From NCBI GenBank assembly GCA_947371645.1, contig CANBQJ010000007.1, positions 1 through 38,757 on the forward strand: a stretch of DNA of 38,757 nt. Reading direction: 5' to 3'. Below the pieces are notes generated by a model that saw nothing but the letters and a program-made list of their open reading frames with translations, did not search any database and had not been told where the DNA came from. Within the stretch, counting starts at the first letter, position 1; the number at the start of each line of letters is the position of its first letter. The DNA is from Burkholderiales bacterium (GTDB taxonomy: Bacteria > Pseudomonadota > Gammaproteobacteria > Burkholderiales > Burkholderiaceae). A program made the translations under genes and the position numbers. Positions 8,208-15,877 of this stretch are shown here, in pieces.

Positions 8208-9475
8208 CCACCCCCCTGCCCGCTGTCACCGACCCCAGCTACCAGGCCCTGGACGCCTGGATCAACGCCCACTTCGACGAAGAAGTGGCCTACCTGCAAG
8301 CCCTGGTGCAGGTGCCCACCGACACCCCGCCCGGCAACAATGCACCGCACGCGGTGCGCACCGCCGAGCTGCTGGCCCAATGGGGATACCTGGCCGAGGC
8401 CCACCCCGTGCCCGAAGCACAGGTGCATGCCTATGGCCTGCAGAGCCTGACCAACCTCATCGTGCGCCACCGTTTCACGGACGGCGGCCTCACCGTCGCG
8501 CTCAATGCCCACGGCGACGTCGTCCCCCCCGGTGAAGGCTGGACCCACCCGCCCTATGGTGGCGACATCGCCGACGGCAAGCTCTATGGCCGCGCCTCCG
8601 CCGTGAGCAAGGGCGACTTCGCCAGCTTCACCTTTGCCCTGCGTGCGCTGGACGCCTTGTCCAGGCAGGCCAACGCCCCCACGCTGAAAGGCGGCGTGGA
8701 GCTGCACTTCACCTACGACGAAGAGTTTGGCGGCGAACTGGGCCCCGGTTGGCTGCTCAAGCAAGGCCTCACCAACCCGGACCTGCTGATCGCCGCCGGC
8801 TTCAGCTACGAGGTGGTCACCGCCCACAACGGCTGCCTGCAGATGGAAGTCACCGTGCATGGCCTGATGGCGCATGCAGCCATCCCGCACACCGGCATCG
8901 ATGCCCTGCAAGGCGCGGTCACCTTGCTCAACGCCCTGTATGCGCGCAACGTCGCCTACCAGGCCGTCACGTCCCAGGTGCCGGGCATCACCCACCCCTA
9001 CCTGAACGTGGGCCGCATCGAAGGTGGCACCAACACCAACGTCGTGCCCGGCAAGGTCAGCTTCAAGCTGGACCGCCGCATGATCCCCGAAGAAGACCCG
9101 GTCGAGGTCGAAGCCGAAATCCGACGCGTCATCGACGAGGCCGCCGCCACCTTTCCCGGCATCCGCGTTGAAGTCAAACGTTTGCTGCTGGCCTACCCGC
9201 TGCAGCCGCTGCCTGGCAACGCCCCGCTGGTGGCCGCCCTGCAGCGCCACGGCGAGGCCGTCATCGGCGAGCCCATCCCCGTCAAGGGCACGCCGCTGTA
9301 CACCGACGTGCGCCTGTACTGCGCCCAGGGCATCCCGGCGGTGATCTATGGCGCAGGGCCCCGCACCGTGCTCGAATCCAATGCCAAGCGCGCCGACGAG
9401 CACCTGGTGCTCGAAGACCTGCGCCGGGCCACGAAGGTGGTGGCCCGCACCCTGCTGGACCTGTTGCGCGCCTGA
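8204..9475 (+). CDS. M20-family metallohydrolase of unknown substrate in the ureide operon
   Basis: The 423-aa protein is an ArgE/DapE/CPG2-like M20 member. NAHGDVVPPGEGW gives metal ligand His103, YDEEFGGE gives the catalytic Glu pair (173-174) and ADEHL gives His400. The segment that normally holds the metal-bridging Asp (GRGxxDxKG) instead reads GRASAVSKGDF. Val134 stands at the Asp position, and the nearest Asp is 4 residues later. A dimerisation lid spans about residues 200-310. It is coupled to uraD-allC by an ATGA overlap, so it probably serves the same pathway, for example on a ureido or carbamoyl intermediate after allantoate. This is inference from position; a peptidase or deacetylase role is equally compatible. 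Confidence 0.8.
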   Translation: MTTPLPAVTDPSYQALDAWINAHFDEEVAYLQALVQVPTDTPPGNNAPHAVRTAELLAQWGYLAEAHPVPEAQVHAYGLQSLTNLIVRHRFTDGGLTVALNAHGDVVPPGEGWTHPPYGGDIADGKLYGRASAVSKGDFASFTFALRALDALSRQANAPTLKGGVELHFTYDEEFGGELGPGWLLKQGLTNPDLLIAAGFSYEVVTAHNGCLQMEVTVHGLMAHAAIPHTGIDALQGAVTLLNALYARNVAYQAVTSQVPGITHPYLNVGRIEGGTNTNVVPGKVSFKLDRRMIPEEDPVEVEAEIRRVIDEAAATFPGIRVEVKRLLLAYPLQPLPGNAPLVAALQRHGEAVIGEPIPVKGTPLYTDVRLYCAQGIPAVIYGAGPRTVLESNAKRADEHLVLEDLRRATKVVARTLLDLLRA

Positions 9476-9490
9476 GGCCACGGGCCGCCC

Positions 9491-9518
9491 CCGGGCACCC
9501 GCCGATTTGGGTGCCCGG
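9491..9518 (+). terminator. Strong hairpin after the ureide operon, possible terminator
   Basis: A perfect 10-bp stem CCGGGCACCC/GGGTGCCCGG with an 8-nt loop lies 16 nt after the M20 stop and ahead of trhO. No T-run follows, so intrinsic termination is uncertain. It may slow polymerase or protect the 3' end of the operon RNA. Confidence 0.45.
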
Positions 9519-9573
9519 CGTCCTGGCTGAACGCACCACAGGGCATGGGCTTGCAGCGACAATCACGCTCAGC

Positions 9574-10488
9574 ATGACGCCCGCCGCCCCAACCGCCCCT
9601 TCCCCGCCTTCTGACGACGCCGCACCGCTGGTGCACAGTTCGTTTTACCGCTTCGTGGCCCTGCCCGACCCGGACTTCGTGGCCGAGGTCCTGCGCGAAC
9701 TCGTGGCCCCGCTCAAGGGCGCCATCCTGGTGGCTGAAGAAGGCATCAGCGGTGCCCTGGCCGCACCCGAATCGCTCATGAGCGCCTTCGAGCAAGCCAT
9801 TCAGCACGACCCGCGGCTGAAAGGTGCCTTCATGGGCATGCCCTTCAAGCACAGCGCCTGCACCACCGCCCCGTTCTGGAAAGTCAAGGTGCGCCGCCGC
9901 AAGGAAATTGTGGCGCTGGGCGTGCCCGGCGTGAGTGGCCTGCCCCGCCCGCACGACGCCAACACCCACGTCAGCCCGCAGCAATGGCGCGAGCTCATCC
10001 AGCGCGACGACGTGGTCGTGCTGGACAACCGCAACCACTTTGAATATCGCCTGGGCCGTTTCAAGCAGGCAGAAGACCCCGCCGTGGGCAACTTCCGCGA
10101 CTTCCCCGACTACGTGCAGGCCATGGCGCCGCAGTGGAAGGCCGAAGGCAAGCGCGTGGCCATGTACTGCACCGGCGGCATCCGCTGCGAGAAGACCGGC
10201 AGCTGGATGCAAAGCGATCTGGGGCTGGACGTGGTGCAGCTGGACGGCGGCATCGTCGGCTATTTCCAGGCCATGCCGGATGCCGAGCGCGACTGGGAGG
10301 GCGAGTGCTACGTTTTCGACAACCGCGTGGCCATCGACACCCACCTGCAGGAAGCCTCCACAACCATCGACCAGGTGTACTCGGACGCGCCGGACGAGGC
10401 CTGGCGCCTGGAGCGCGCCCACCGGCTGGACCAGAGCACGCGCAAGGGCAAGGGCAAGCCCAAAGCCGGCTCCGAGCAAACCGACTGA
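9574..10488 (+). CDS. trhO: tRNA uridine-34 hydroxylase TrhO (rhodanese family)
   Basis: The 304-aa protein matches the YceA/UPF0176 family, now TrhO. An N-terminal acylphosphatase-like domain (FYRFVALPDPDF ... AEEGISGALAAP) is followed by a rhodanese domain with the active-site loop YCTGGIRCEKTG carrying the catalytic Cys. TrhO hydroxylates U34 of certain tRNAs on the way to 5-methoxyuridine-type modifications, using O2, in the cytoplasm. ATG 9574 is chosen because it begins just before the conserved domain; an in-frame ATG at 9511 would add 21 unconserved residues. A basic, Lys/Gly-rich tail ends the protein. The pseudouridine synthase gene starts 28 nt later, so the two form a small tRNA/rRNA modification unit. 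Confidence 0.92.
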   Translation: MTPAAPTAPSPPSDDAAPLVHSSFYRFVALPDPDFVAEVLRELVAPLKGAILVAEEGISGALAAPESLMSAFEQAIQHDPRLKGAFMGMPFKHSACTTAPFWKVKVRRRKEIVALGVPGVSGLPRPHDANTHVSPQQWRELIQRDDVVVLDNRNHFEYRLGRFKQAEDPAVGNFRDFPDYVQAMAPQWKAEGKRVAMYCTGGIRCEKTGSWMQSDLGLDVVQLDGGIVGYFQAMPDAERDWEGECYVFDNRVAIDTHLQEASTTIDQVYSDAPDEAWRLERAHRLDQSTRKGKGKPKAGSEQTD

Positions 10489-10516
10489 CGGAACGAACGG
10501 TCCGCAAGCCTGCCCC

Positions 10517-11476
10517 ATGGCCACGCCCAGCCCCAAGCTGCCCACCCGCGACGGCGTAAGCCCCAGCTGCGTGGCCCTGCCCAGCGGCCCCTGGCCCACG
10601 GTGCTGGACTTCCTGGCTGTGCGCCTGCCCAAGGTCAGCCGCGCAGACTGGGCGCTGCGCATGCAGCAAGGCGATGTGGTGGACGCCATGGGCCAGGCCG
10701 TGCCCCCGGAAGCCCCCTTCAGGCCACAGGCCAAGCTCTACTACTGGCGCCAGCTGCCCTTCGAACACCCCGTGCCTTTTGACGAACACATCGTCTTCCA
10801 GGACGACTGGCTGCTGGTGGCCGACAAGCCGCACTTCCTGCCCGTCACGCCCAAGGGCCGTCACCTTCACGAGACCCTGCTGGTGCGCCTCAAGCGCCGC
10901 ACAGGCATCGAGGCCCTGGCGCCGATGCACCGCATCGACCTGGAAACGGCCGGCCTGGTGGCCTTCACCATCCAGCCACACACGCGTGGCGCCTACCAGG
11001 CCTTGTTCCGGGACAAGCAGGTGCACAAGCGCTACCAGGCCATCGCGCCATTGGCACCCGGCTGGCACGTGGGCAGGCAGGAACGCCGCATCAGCCACCT
11101 GGCAGACGGCACCCACTTCATGACCATGCAGGAGCTGCCCGCTTCACCTGAGGGCCCGCCACCCAACGCCGACACCCACGTTCAGCTCGACGAGGTGGCG
11201 CAAAGCCTGGGCCGCTTCAGCCTGAGCCCGGTCACCGGACAGCGCCACCAGCTGCGCGTGCACATGGCGGCGCTGGGCATGCCTTTGTGCGGCGACCGCA
11301 TCTACCCCATCCTGCAGCCCACCCCGCCTGCGGATCAGGCACCGGATTTCAGCCAGCCCCTGCAGCTGCTGGCCTGGCACATGGCCTTCGAGGACCCCAT
11401 CACGGGGCAGCACCGCAGCTTCACCTCCATGCGCCGGTTGAGCCTGGCCCAGGTGGCCGCCTGGCCTGCGCGCTGA
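10517..11476 (+). CDS. RluA-family RNA pseudouridine synthase
   Basis: This 319-aa protein has the RluA catalytic motif as HRIDLETAGL (Asp nucleophile; the usual form is HRLDxxTSG), preceded by LLVADKPHFLPV and followed by QRHQLRVHMAALG. An S4-like N-terminal stretch (VLDFLAVRLPKVSRADW) is present. The family converts uridine to pseudouridine in rRNA or tRNA in the cytoplasm. Target sites cannot be read from the sequence. It follows trhO on the same strand. Its stop (11474-11476) directly abuts the stop of the convergent psd gene, with no spacer. Confidence 0.88.
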   Translation: MATPSPKLPTRDGVSPSCVALPSGPWPTVLDFLAVRLPKVSRADWALRMQQGDVVDAMGQAVPPEAPFRPQAKLYYWRQLPFEHPVPFDEHIVFQDDWLLVADKPHFLPVTPKGRHLHETLLVRLKRRTGIEALAPMHRIDLETAGLVAFTIQPHTRGAYQALFRDKQVHKRYQAIAPLAPGWHVGRQERRISHLADGTHFMTMQELPASPEGPPPNADTHVQLDEVAQSLGRFSLSPVTGQRHQLRVHMAALGMPLCGDRIYPILQPTPPADQAPDFSQPLQLLAWHMAFEDPITGQHRSFTSMRRLSLAQVAAWPAR

Positions 11477-12370
11477 TCAACCCTCGGCCATCAACTCGCC
11501 CATGCGGATGGCCTTGCCCGGCGCCCAGGCCGGGTTGAAGGCCATCGGCCCCTTGGGGAAAAGCATCACCACGGTCGAGCCCAGCAAAAAGCGCCCCATT
11601 TCGTCGCCCTGCCGGAAATCGATCGCCTGCTCGTCATAGCGCCATTCGGACACCTGCCTGGCTCTGGGCGGGTTGACCACGCCATGCCAGGTGGTGGCCA
11701 TGCTGCCCACGATGGTGGCACCCACCAGCGTCAGCACCATGGGGCCATGGGCCGTGTCGAACACGCAGACCACGCGCTCGTTGCGCGCGAACAGCCCTGG
11801 CACGCCGCGCGCCGTGGCCGGGTTCACCGAGAACAGCTCGCCCGGCACGTAGGTCATGCGGCGCAGTTGGCCTGCACACGGCATGTGGATGCGGTGGTAA
11901 TCCTTGGGGCTGAGGTAGAGGGTGGCGAAGTGGCCGTCCTGGAACTGCGCGGCCAGTTCGGCGTCACCGCCCACCAGGGCGCGGGTGGAGTAGCTGTGGC
12001 CCTTGGCCTGGAAGACCTGGTCCCGGTCGATCGCACCGTACTGGCTGATGGCACCGTCCACCGGGCTCACCCAGGTGCCCGTCGCCAAGGGGCGTGCCCC
12101 GGCCTTCAGCGGCCGCGTGAAGAACGCGTTGAACGTCGCGTAGCGGCCAATGTCGGGCTCCGAGGCCTCGGCCATGTTCACGCCGTACTTGCCCACGAAC
12201 CAGCGGATGAAGGCGGTGGTGGCCGCTCCACCCTGGCGCCCCGCGAAGGCGCCCGCCAGCTCGGTCAGCAGTTGCTTGGGCAGCACGTGCTGCAAGGCCA
12301 CGAAGGCCCGTTCGGAAAAGGGAAGAGACACGACAGAACTTTCTTGGGATGGCCGCTGACTCATGGCCAC
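11477..12370 (-). CDS. psd: Phosphatidylserine decarboxylase proenzyme
   Basis: The 297-aa proenzyme carries the self-cleavage motif LGST at about residues 263-266. The Ser becomes the N-terminal pyruvoyl group of the alpha chain. Also present are SPVDGAIS, the YLSPKDYHRIHMP segment with catalytic His residues, and GELFSVNPAT. It makes phosphatidylethanolamine from phosphatidylserine at the inner membrane. Starts at 12370 and 12364 (ATG) lack a close Shine-Dalgarno. GTG 12331, with AAGAAAG seven nt upstream, would give VSLPFSERAF and is a real alternative. It is divergent from the ABC transporter genes. Confidence 0.93.
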   Translation of the reverse strand: MAMSQRPSQESSVVSLPFSERAFVALQHVLPKQLLTELAGAFAGRQGGAATTAFIRWFVGKYGVNMAEASEPDIGRYATFNAFFTRPLKAGARPLATGTWVSPVDGAISQYGAIDRDQVFQAKGHSYSTRALVGGDAELAAQFQDGHFATLYLSPKDYHRIHMPCAGQLRRMTYVPGELFSVNPATARGVPGLFARNERVVCVFDTAHGPMVLTLVGATIVGSMATTWHGVVNPPRARQVSEWRYDEQAIDFRQGDEMGRFLLGSTVVMLFPKGPMAFNPAWAPGKAIRMGELMAEG

Positions 12371-12490
12371 GAACGGCCTTGCACACAGCGGCCGGGGATT
12401 TTAGGCCACGGCCACTTGTGCACCGCCGCAGATGTCTTAAGCTGCGGCTTGCTTGCCCTGTTCAACCCGTACACGTCGCCAGAACGCACC

Positions 12491-13513
12491 ATGCCCACAC
12501 CGCACCGGACCACGCCTCGGCACACCGCACTGCGCCGCGCCGCAGCCACACTGGCCATGACCTTGAGCGCCTGGTCGGCAACGCCCGGCGCGCAGGCCGG
12601 CGAGCCCTTCGTCTACGTCACCAACTGGTACGCCGAAGCCGAGCACGGTGGCTTCTACCAGGCGCAGGCCACCGGGCTCTACACCCAGGCCGGGCTGGAC
12701 GTCATGCTCAAGATGGGCGGCCCCCAGGTCAACATGATGCAGCTGATGATGGCCGGCCAGGCCGACTGCATCATGGGCTTTGATGTGCAGGTGATGCAGG
12801 CCTGGGAAAAGGGCATCCCCGCCGTCACCGTGGCGGCAGCCTTCCAGAAAGACCCGGTGGTGCTGGTGGCCCACCCGGACGTCAAGAAAATCGAAGACCT
12901 CAAGGGCAAAACCCTGCTCATCGGCAGCGCCGGCCAGGTCAGCTACTGGCCCTGGCTCAAGGCCCAGTACGGTTTCACCGACGCCCAGGTCCGCCCCTAC
13001 AACTTCAACATCCAGCCCTTTGTGGCAGACAAGAACCTGGCTCAGCAGGGCTACCTGGCCTCCGAGCCCTTCAGCATCGAGAAGCAGACCGGCATCAAGC
13101 CCAAGGTGTTGATCCTGGGTGACCTGGGCTGGCCGCCGTATGCGATGACGGTGGTGTGCTCGGCACAGACGCTGGAGAAAAGGCCCAAACAGGTCAGCGC
13201 CTTCCTGAAGGCATCGATGGCGGGCTGGAAGAGCTACCTGCAAGGCGACCCGAAGCCCGGCAACGCCCTGATCAAAAAGGACAACCCCGACATGACCGAC
13301 GAGCTGCTGGCCTACGGCATCCTCAAGATCAAGCAGGAGGGCATGGTCATGGGTGGCGACGCGGCCAGGCTGGGCATCGGCACCATCTCCGATGCCCGCA
13401 TGAAGCAGACCTACGACCTGCTGGTCAAGCACAAGCTGCTGGACCCAAGCAAAGTCGACCTGAAGAAGACCTACACCACCCGCTTCATGCAAGACATCAA
13501 GGTCCTGCCCTGA
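12491..13513 (+). CDS. ABC transporter substrate-binding protein, NMT1/THI5-like
   Basis: The 340-aa protein has a cleavable signal peptide (MPTPHRTTPRHTALRRAA..., likely cut after AQA near residue 36) and then the NMT1-type start FVYVTNWYAEAEHGGFYQAQATGLY. GGPQVNMMQLMMAGQADCIMG and PVVLVAHPDVKKIEDLKGKTL are typical of periplasmic binding proteins for pyrimidine precursors, riboflavin, taurine or nitrate. It would deliver its ligand to the ATPase/permease pair encoded next. No TPP or FMN riboswitch pattern was seen in the 120 nt upstream, so a thiamine or riboflavin link is not supported. The substrate remains open. Confidence 0.85.
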   Translation: MPTPHRTTPRHTALRRAAATLAMTLSAWSATPGAQAGEPFVYVTNWYAEAEHGGFYQAQATGLYTQAGLDVMLKMGGPQVNMMQLMMAGQADCIMGFDVQVMQAWEKGIPAVTVAAAFQKDPVVLVAHPDVKKIEDLKGKTLLIGSAGQVSYWPWLKAQYGFTDAQVRPYNFNIQPFVADKNLAQQGYLASEPFSIEKQTGIKPKVLILGDLGWPPYAMTVVCSAQTLEKRPKQVSAFLKASMAGWKSYLQGDPKPGNALIKKDNPDMTDELLAYGILKIKQEGMVMGGDAARLGIGTISDARMKQTYDLLVKHKLLDPSKVDLKKTYTTRFMQDIKVLP

Positions 13514-13535
13514 GCTGTCGGGGCCACACGCTTTG

Positions 13536-14276
13536 ATGATCGACATCCAGGGCGTCGCCCTGACCTACCCCAACGGCACCGAAGCCTTGCGCCCGGTGAG
13601 CCTGCAGGTGCGTCCCGGCGAGTTCGTCAGCCTGCTGGGCCCTTCCGGCTGTGGCAAAAGCACGCTGCTCAGGCTGGTCGCCGGCCTGCTCAAGCCCAGC
13701 GCGGGCCAGCTGCAGGTGCAAGCTGCGGGACAGGTGGCCTTCGTCTTCCAGGAAGCCACGCTCATGCCCTGGGCCAACGTGCAGGCCAATGTGCGACTGC
13801 CGCTCGACCTGGCCCACGTGGCCCGCGATGAAGCCGATCAGCGCGTGGCCGATGCGCTCCAGCTGGTGGGCCTCTCTGCCTTCGCCACGCACCGCCCGCG
13901 CGAGCTCTCTGGTGGCATGCAGATGCGCGTGTCCATCGCGCGGGGCCTGGTCACCCGACCGCGCCTGCTGCTGATGGACGAGCCCTTTGGCGCGCTGGAT
14001 GACATCACCCGCCACAAGCTGGACGCCGAGTTGCTCGCGCTCTGTCAGGCCCAGGGCCTGACGGTGCTCTTCGTCACGCACAGCCTGAGCGAGGCGGCCT
14101 TTCTGTCTGACCGCGTGGTGGTGATGGCCGCAAGGCCTGGCCGGGTGACGCATGTGGAGGCGGTCTCGCAAACCTGGCCACGGCCCGATGACGTGCGCAC
14201 CTCGCCGGCCTTCAATGATGTGGTGCGCGCGTTGCAACGTCAGTTGCTCAGTGCGTCGGAAGCGGGTGCCGCATGA
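13536..14276 (+). CDS. ABC transporter ATPase (SsuB/TauB type)
   Basis: The 246-aa ATPase shows Walker A GPSGCGKST near residue 40, a Q-loop in FQEATLMPW, the signature LSGGMQMR, Walker B LLLMDEPFGALDD and an H-loop in FVTHSLSEA. It powers uptake through the permease encoded downstream, on the cytoplasmic face. ATG 13536 is used; a TTG immediately before it is in frame. The gene starts 22 nt after the binding-protein stop and its stop overlaps the permease start (14273-14276), so all three form one operon. Confidence 0.92.
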   Translation: MIDIQGVALTYPNGTEALRPVSLQVRPGEFVSLLGPSGCGKSTLLRLVAGLLKPSAGQLQVQAAGQVAFVFQEATLMPWANVQANVRLPLDLAHVARDEADQRVADALQLVGLSAFATHRPRELSGGMQMRVSIARGLVTRPRLLLMDEPFGALDDITRHKLDAELLALCQAQGLTVLFVTHSLSEAAFLSDRVVVMAARPGRVTHVEAVSQTWPRPDDVRTSPAFNDVVRALQRQLLSASEAGAA

Positions 14277-15088
14277 TGCACAACGGCCCGACCTCCACGC
14301 TGACCGCCACGCTGACATCCGCCCTGCGCCGCAGCCTGTGGCCCACCCTGGTCGCTGCGGCTTTGCTGGTCTTGTGGCAGGCCTGGACGGTCTGGGCGCA
14401 GGTGCCCTCTTACCTGGTGCCCTCGCCGCTGGAGATCGCCCGCACCCTGGTGGCCGACTGGCCGCTGCTGGCGCCCGCCTTGTGGGTCACCGTGCGCATC
14501 ACCGCCATGTCACTGGCCTGCGCGGTGCTGCTGGGCACACTGATTGCCTTTGCCTTCGTGCAAAGCCGCTGGATCGAGGCCGCCTTCTTCCCGTATGCCG
14601 TGCTGCTGCAGGTCACGCCCATCGTGGCCATTGCGCCGCTCATCATCATCTGGGTGAAAGACCCGACCGCCTCGCTGGTGGTCTGCGCCACGCTGGTGGC
14701 CCTCTTCCCCATCATCTCCAACACCACCATTGGCTTGCGCACCGTCAACCCCGGGCTGGCGGCCTACTTCCAGCTGCAAGGCGCCACCCGCTGGCAGACC
14801 TTGCTGCACCTGCGCATCCCCTCTGCCCTGCCCTACTTCTTTGCAGGCCTGCGCATCTCAGGCGGGCTGGCGCTGATCGGTGCGGTGGTGGCGGAATTCG
14901 TCGCGGGCACGGGCGGCACCGGCACAGGCCTGGCCTATCAGATCCTGCAAAGCGGCTACCAGCTCAACATCCCGCGCCTGTTCGCGGCCCTGGTGTTGAT
15001 CACGCTGACCGGCATCGCCGTGTTCATGAGCCTGGCAGGTTTGAGCCGCTGGGTGCTGGGCGGCTGGCACGACAGCGAACTGCGCTGA
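14273..15088 (+). CDS. ABC transporter permease (BPD, SsuC/TauC type)
   Basis: The 271-aa inner-membrane protein has about six hydrophobic helices. The EAA loop that contacts the ATPase is seen as AYFQLQGATRWQTLLHLRIPSALP, in the usual place before the last helices. It completes the importer encoded by the two upstream genes. Two adjacent ATG codons (14273, 14276) are possible starts, and the first overlaps the ATPase stop. No terminator is visible in the 87 nt before the TetR gene. Confidence 0.9.
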   Translation: MMHNGPTSTLTATLTSALRRSLWPTLVAAALLVLWQAWTVWAQVPSYLVPSPLEIARTLVADWPLLAPALWVTVRITAMSLACAVLLGTLIAFAFVQSRWIEAAFFPYAVLLQVTPIVAIAPLIIIWVKDPTASLVVCATLVALFPIISNTTIGLRTVNPGLAAYFQLQGATRWQTLLHLRIPSALPYFFAGLRISGGLALIGAVVAEFVAGTGGTGTGLAYQILQSGYQLNIPRLFAALVLITLTGIAVFMSLAGLSRWVLGGWHDSELR

Positions 15089-15150
15089 CCCCCTCGGGCC
15101 TTGCTTGTCAGACTGAAGTACTTTGGTATTCCAGCGCATCGGCACACTCA

Positions 15151-15170
15151 AGACGACTGGTCATATTATT
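15151..15170. promoter_or_regulatory. Possible TetR operator/promoter before the TetR-OYE pair
   Basis: AGACGACTGGTC (15151-15162) contains GAC/GTC half-sites around GACTG and resembles NemR/AcuR-type boxes. It sits 13 nt before the TetR start and touches a TATTAT (15164-15169) that could be a -10. This would suit autoregulation, but only one copy is seen and no other operator of this kind was found nearby. Confidence 0.45.
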
Positions 15171-15175
15171 GACCC

Positions 15176-15799
15176 ATGGCCCGCACCGCAGACCCCACCG
15201 ACATCCCCCGCCGCCTGACGGCCGCTGGCTATGCCTTGTTCAACCAGGCGGGCTACAACGCCACCGGCATCGCCCAGATCACCGACCAGGCTGGCGTGCC
15301 CAAGGGCTCGTTCTACAACCATTTCGAGAGCAAGGAAGCCTTTGCCGCCAGCATCCTGCGCCACTACGCCGACCTGGTCAGCGTGGCCTGGCAAGAGGCC
15401 CTGAGCACGGCGCCACCGTCGCCACTGGGCGCCATCGAACACGTCTTCAGCGCCTTCATCGCCCACCACGGCCGCAACCAGTGCCAGGGCTGCCTGGTGG
15501 GCAATTTCGCGGGTGAGATGGTGCGCGCCAGCCCGATGTGCCGCCAGGTGCTCGGCGACATCCTGCTGGCCTGGCGCCGGCAACTCGCGGCCCTGATCGC
15601 CCAGGCGCAGGCCGCCGGCCAGGTGCGCACCGACCTCGACAGCCTCACCTTGTCCAGCTTCTTCTGGGATGCCTGGGAGGGTGCGCTGCTGCGCGCCAAG
15701 GTGGCGGGCGAAATCACCCCCCTGCAAGACACGCTGCGCCTGATGCTCGACAAGATTTTCGTGCCACCCGGCGCACAAGCCGCCTCCGCATCGGCCTGA
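15176..15799 (+). CDS. TetR-family regulator (NemR/AcuR-like)
   Basis: The 207-aa protein has a TetR helix-turn-helix: LFNQAGYNATGIAQITDQAGVPKGSFYNHFESKE at about residues 22-55. The ligand domain contains NQCQGCLVGNFAGEM with two Cys at about 102 and 105. In NemR-like repressors Cys residues sense electrophiles, so the pair is suggestive. The adjacent old yellow enzyme gene, 78 nt downstream on the same strand, supports a nemRA-like unit for reactive alkenes, quinones or nitro compounds. The inducer is inferred, not shown. Confidence 0.85.
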   Translation: MARTADPTDIPRRLTAAGYALFNQAGYNATGIAQITDQAGVPKGSFYNHFESKEAFAASILRHYADLVSVAWQEALSTAPPSPLGAIEHVFSAFIAHHGRNQCQGCLVGNFAGEMVRASPMCRQVLGDILLAWRRQLAALIAQAQAAGQVRTDLDSLTLSSFFWDAWEGALLRAKVAGEITPLQDTLRLMLDKIFVPPGAQAASASA

Positions 15800-15877
15800 A
15801 GCGCTCGCCCGCCAGGCCCCACTGCCTGCCCGATTCTTCCCCGGCCATCGTGGCCGCACTGCCACCTCAGGAAACCC

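Noticed and set aside
7340..9562. Long minus-strand open frame of about 740 codons
   Set aside because: It is a shadow of uraD-allC and the M20 gene in GC-rich sequence, with composition typical of antisense frames.
12371..12490. TPP or FMN riboswitch upstream of the NMT1-type binding protein
   Set aside because: I looked for the CTGAGA and related conserved blocks of the TPP element and for FMN element blocks and did not find them.
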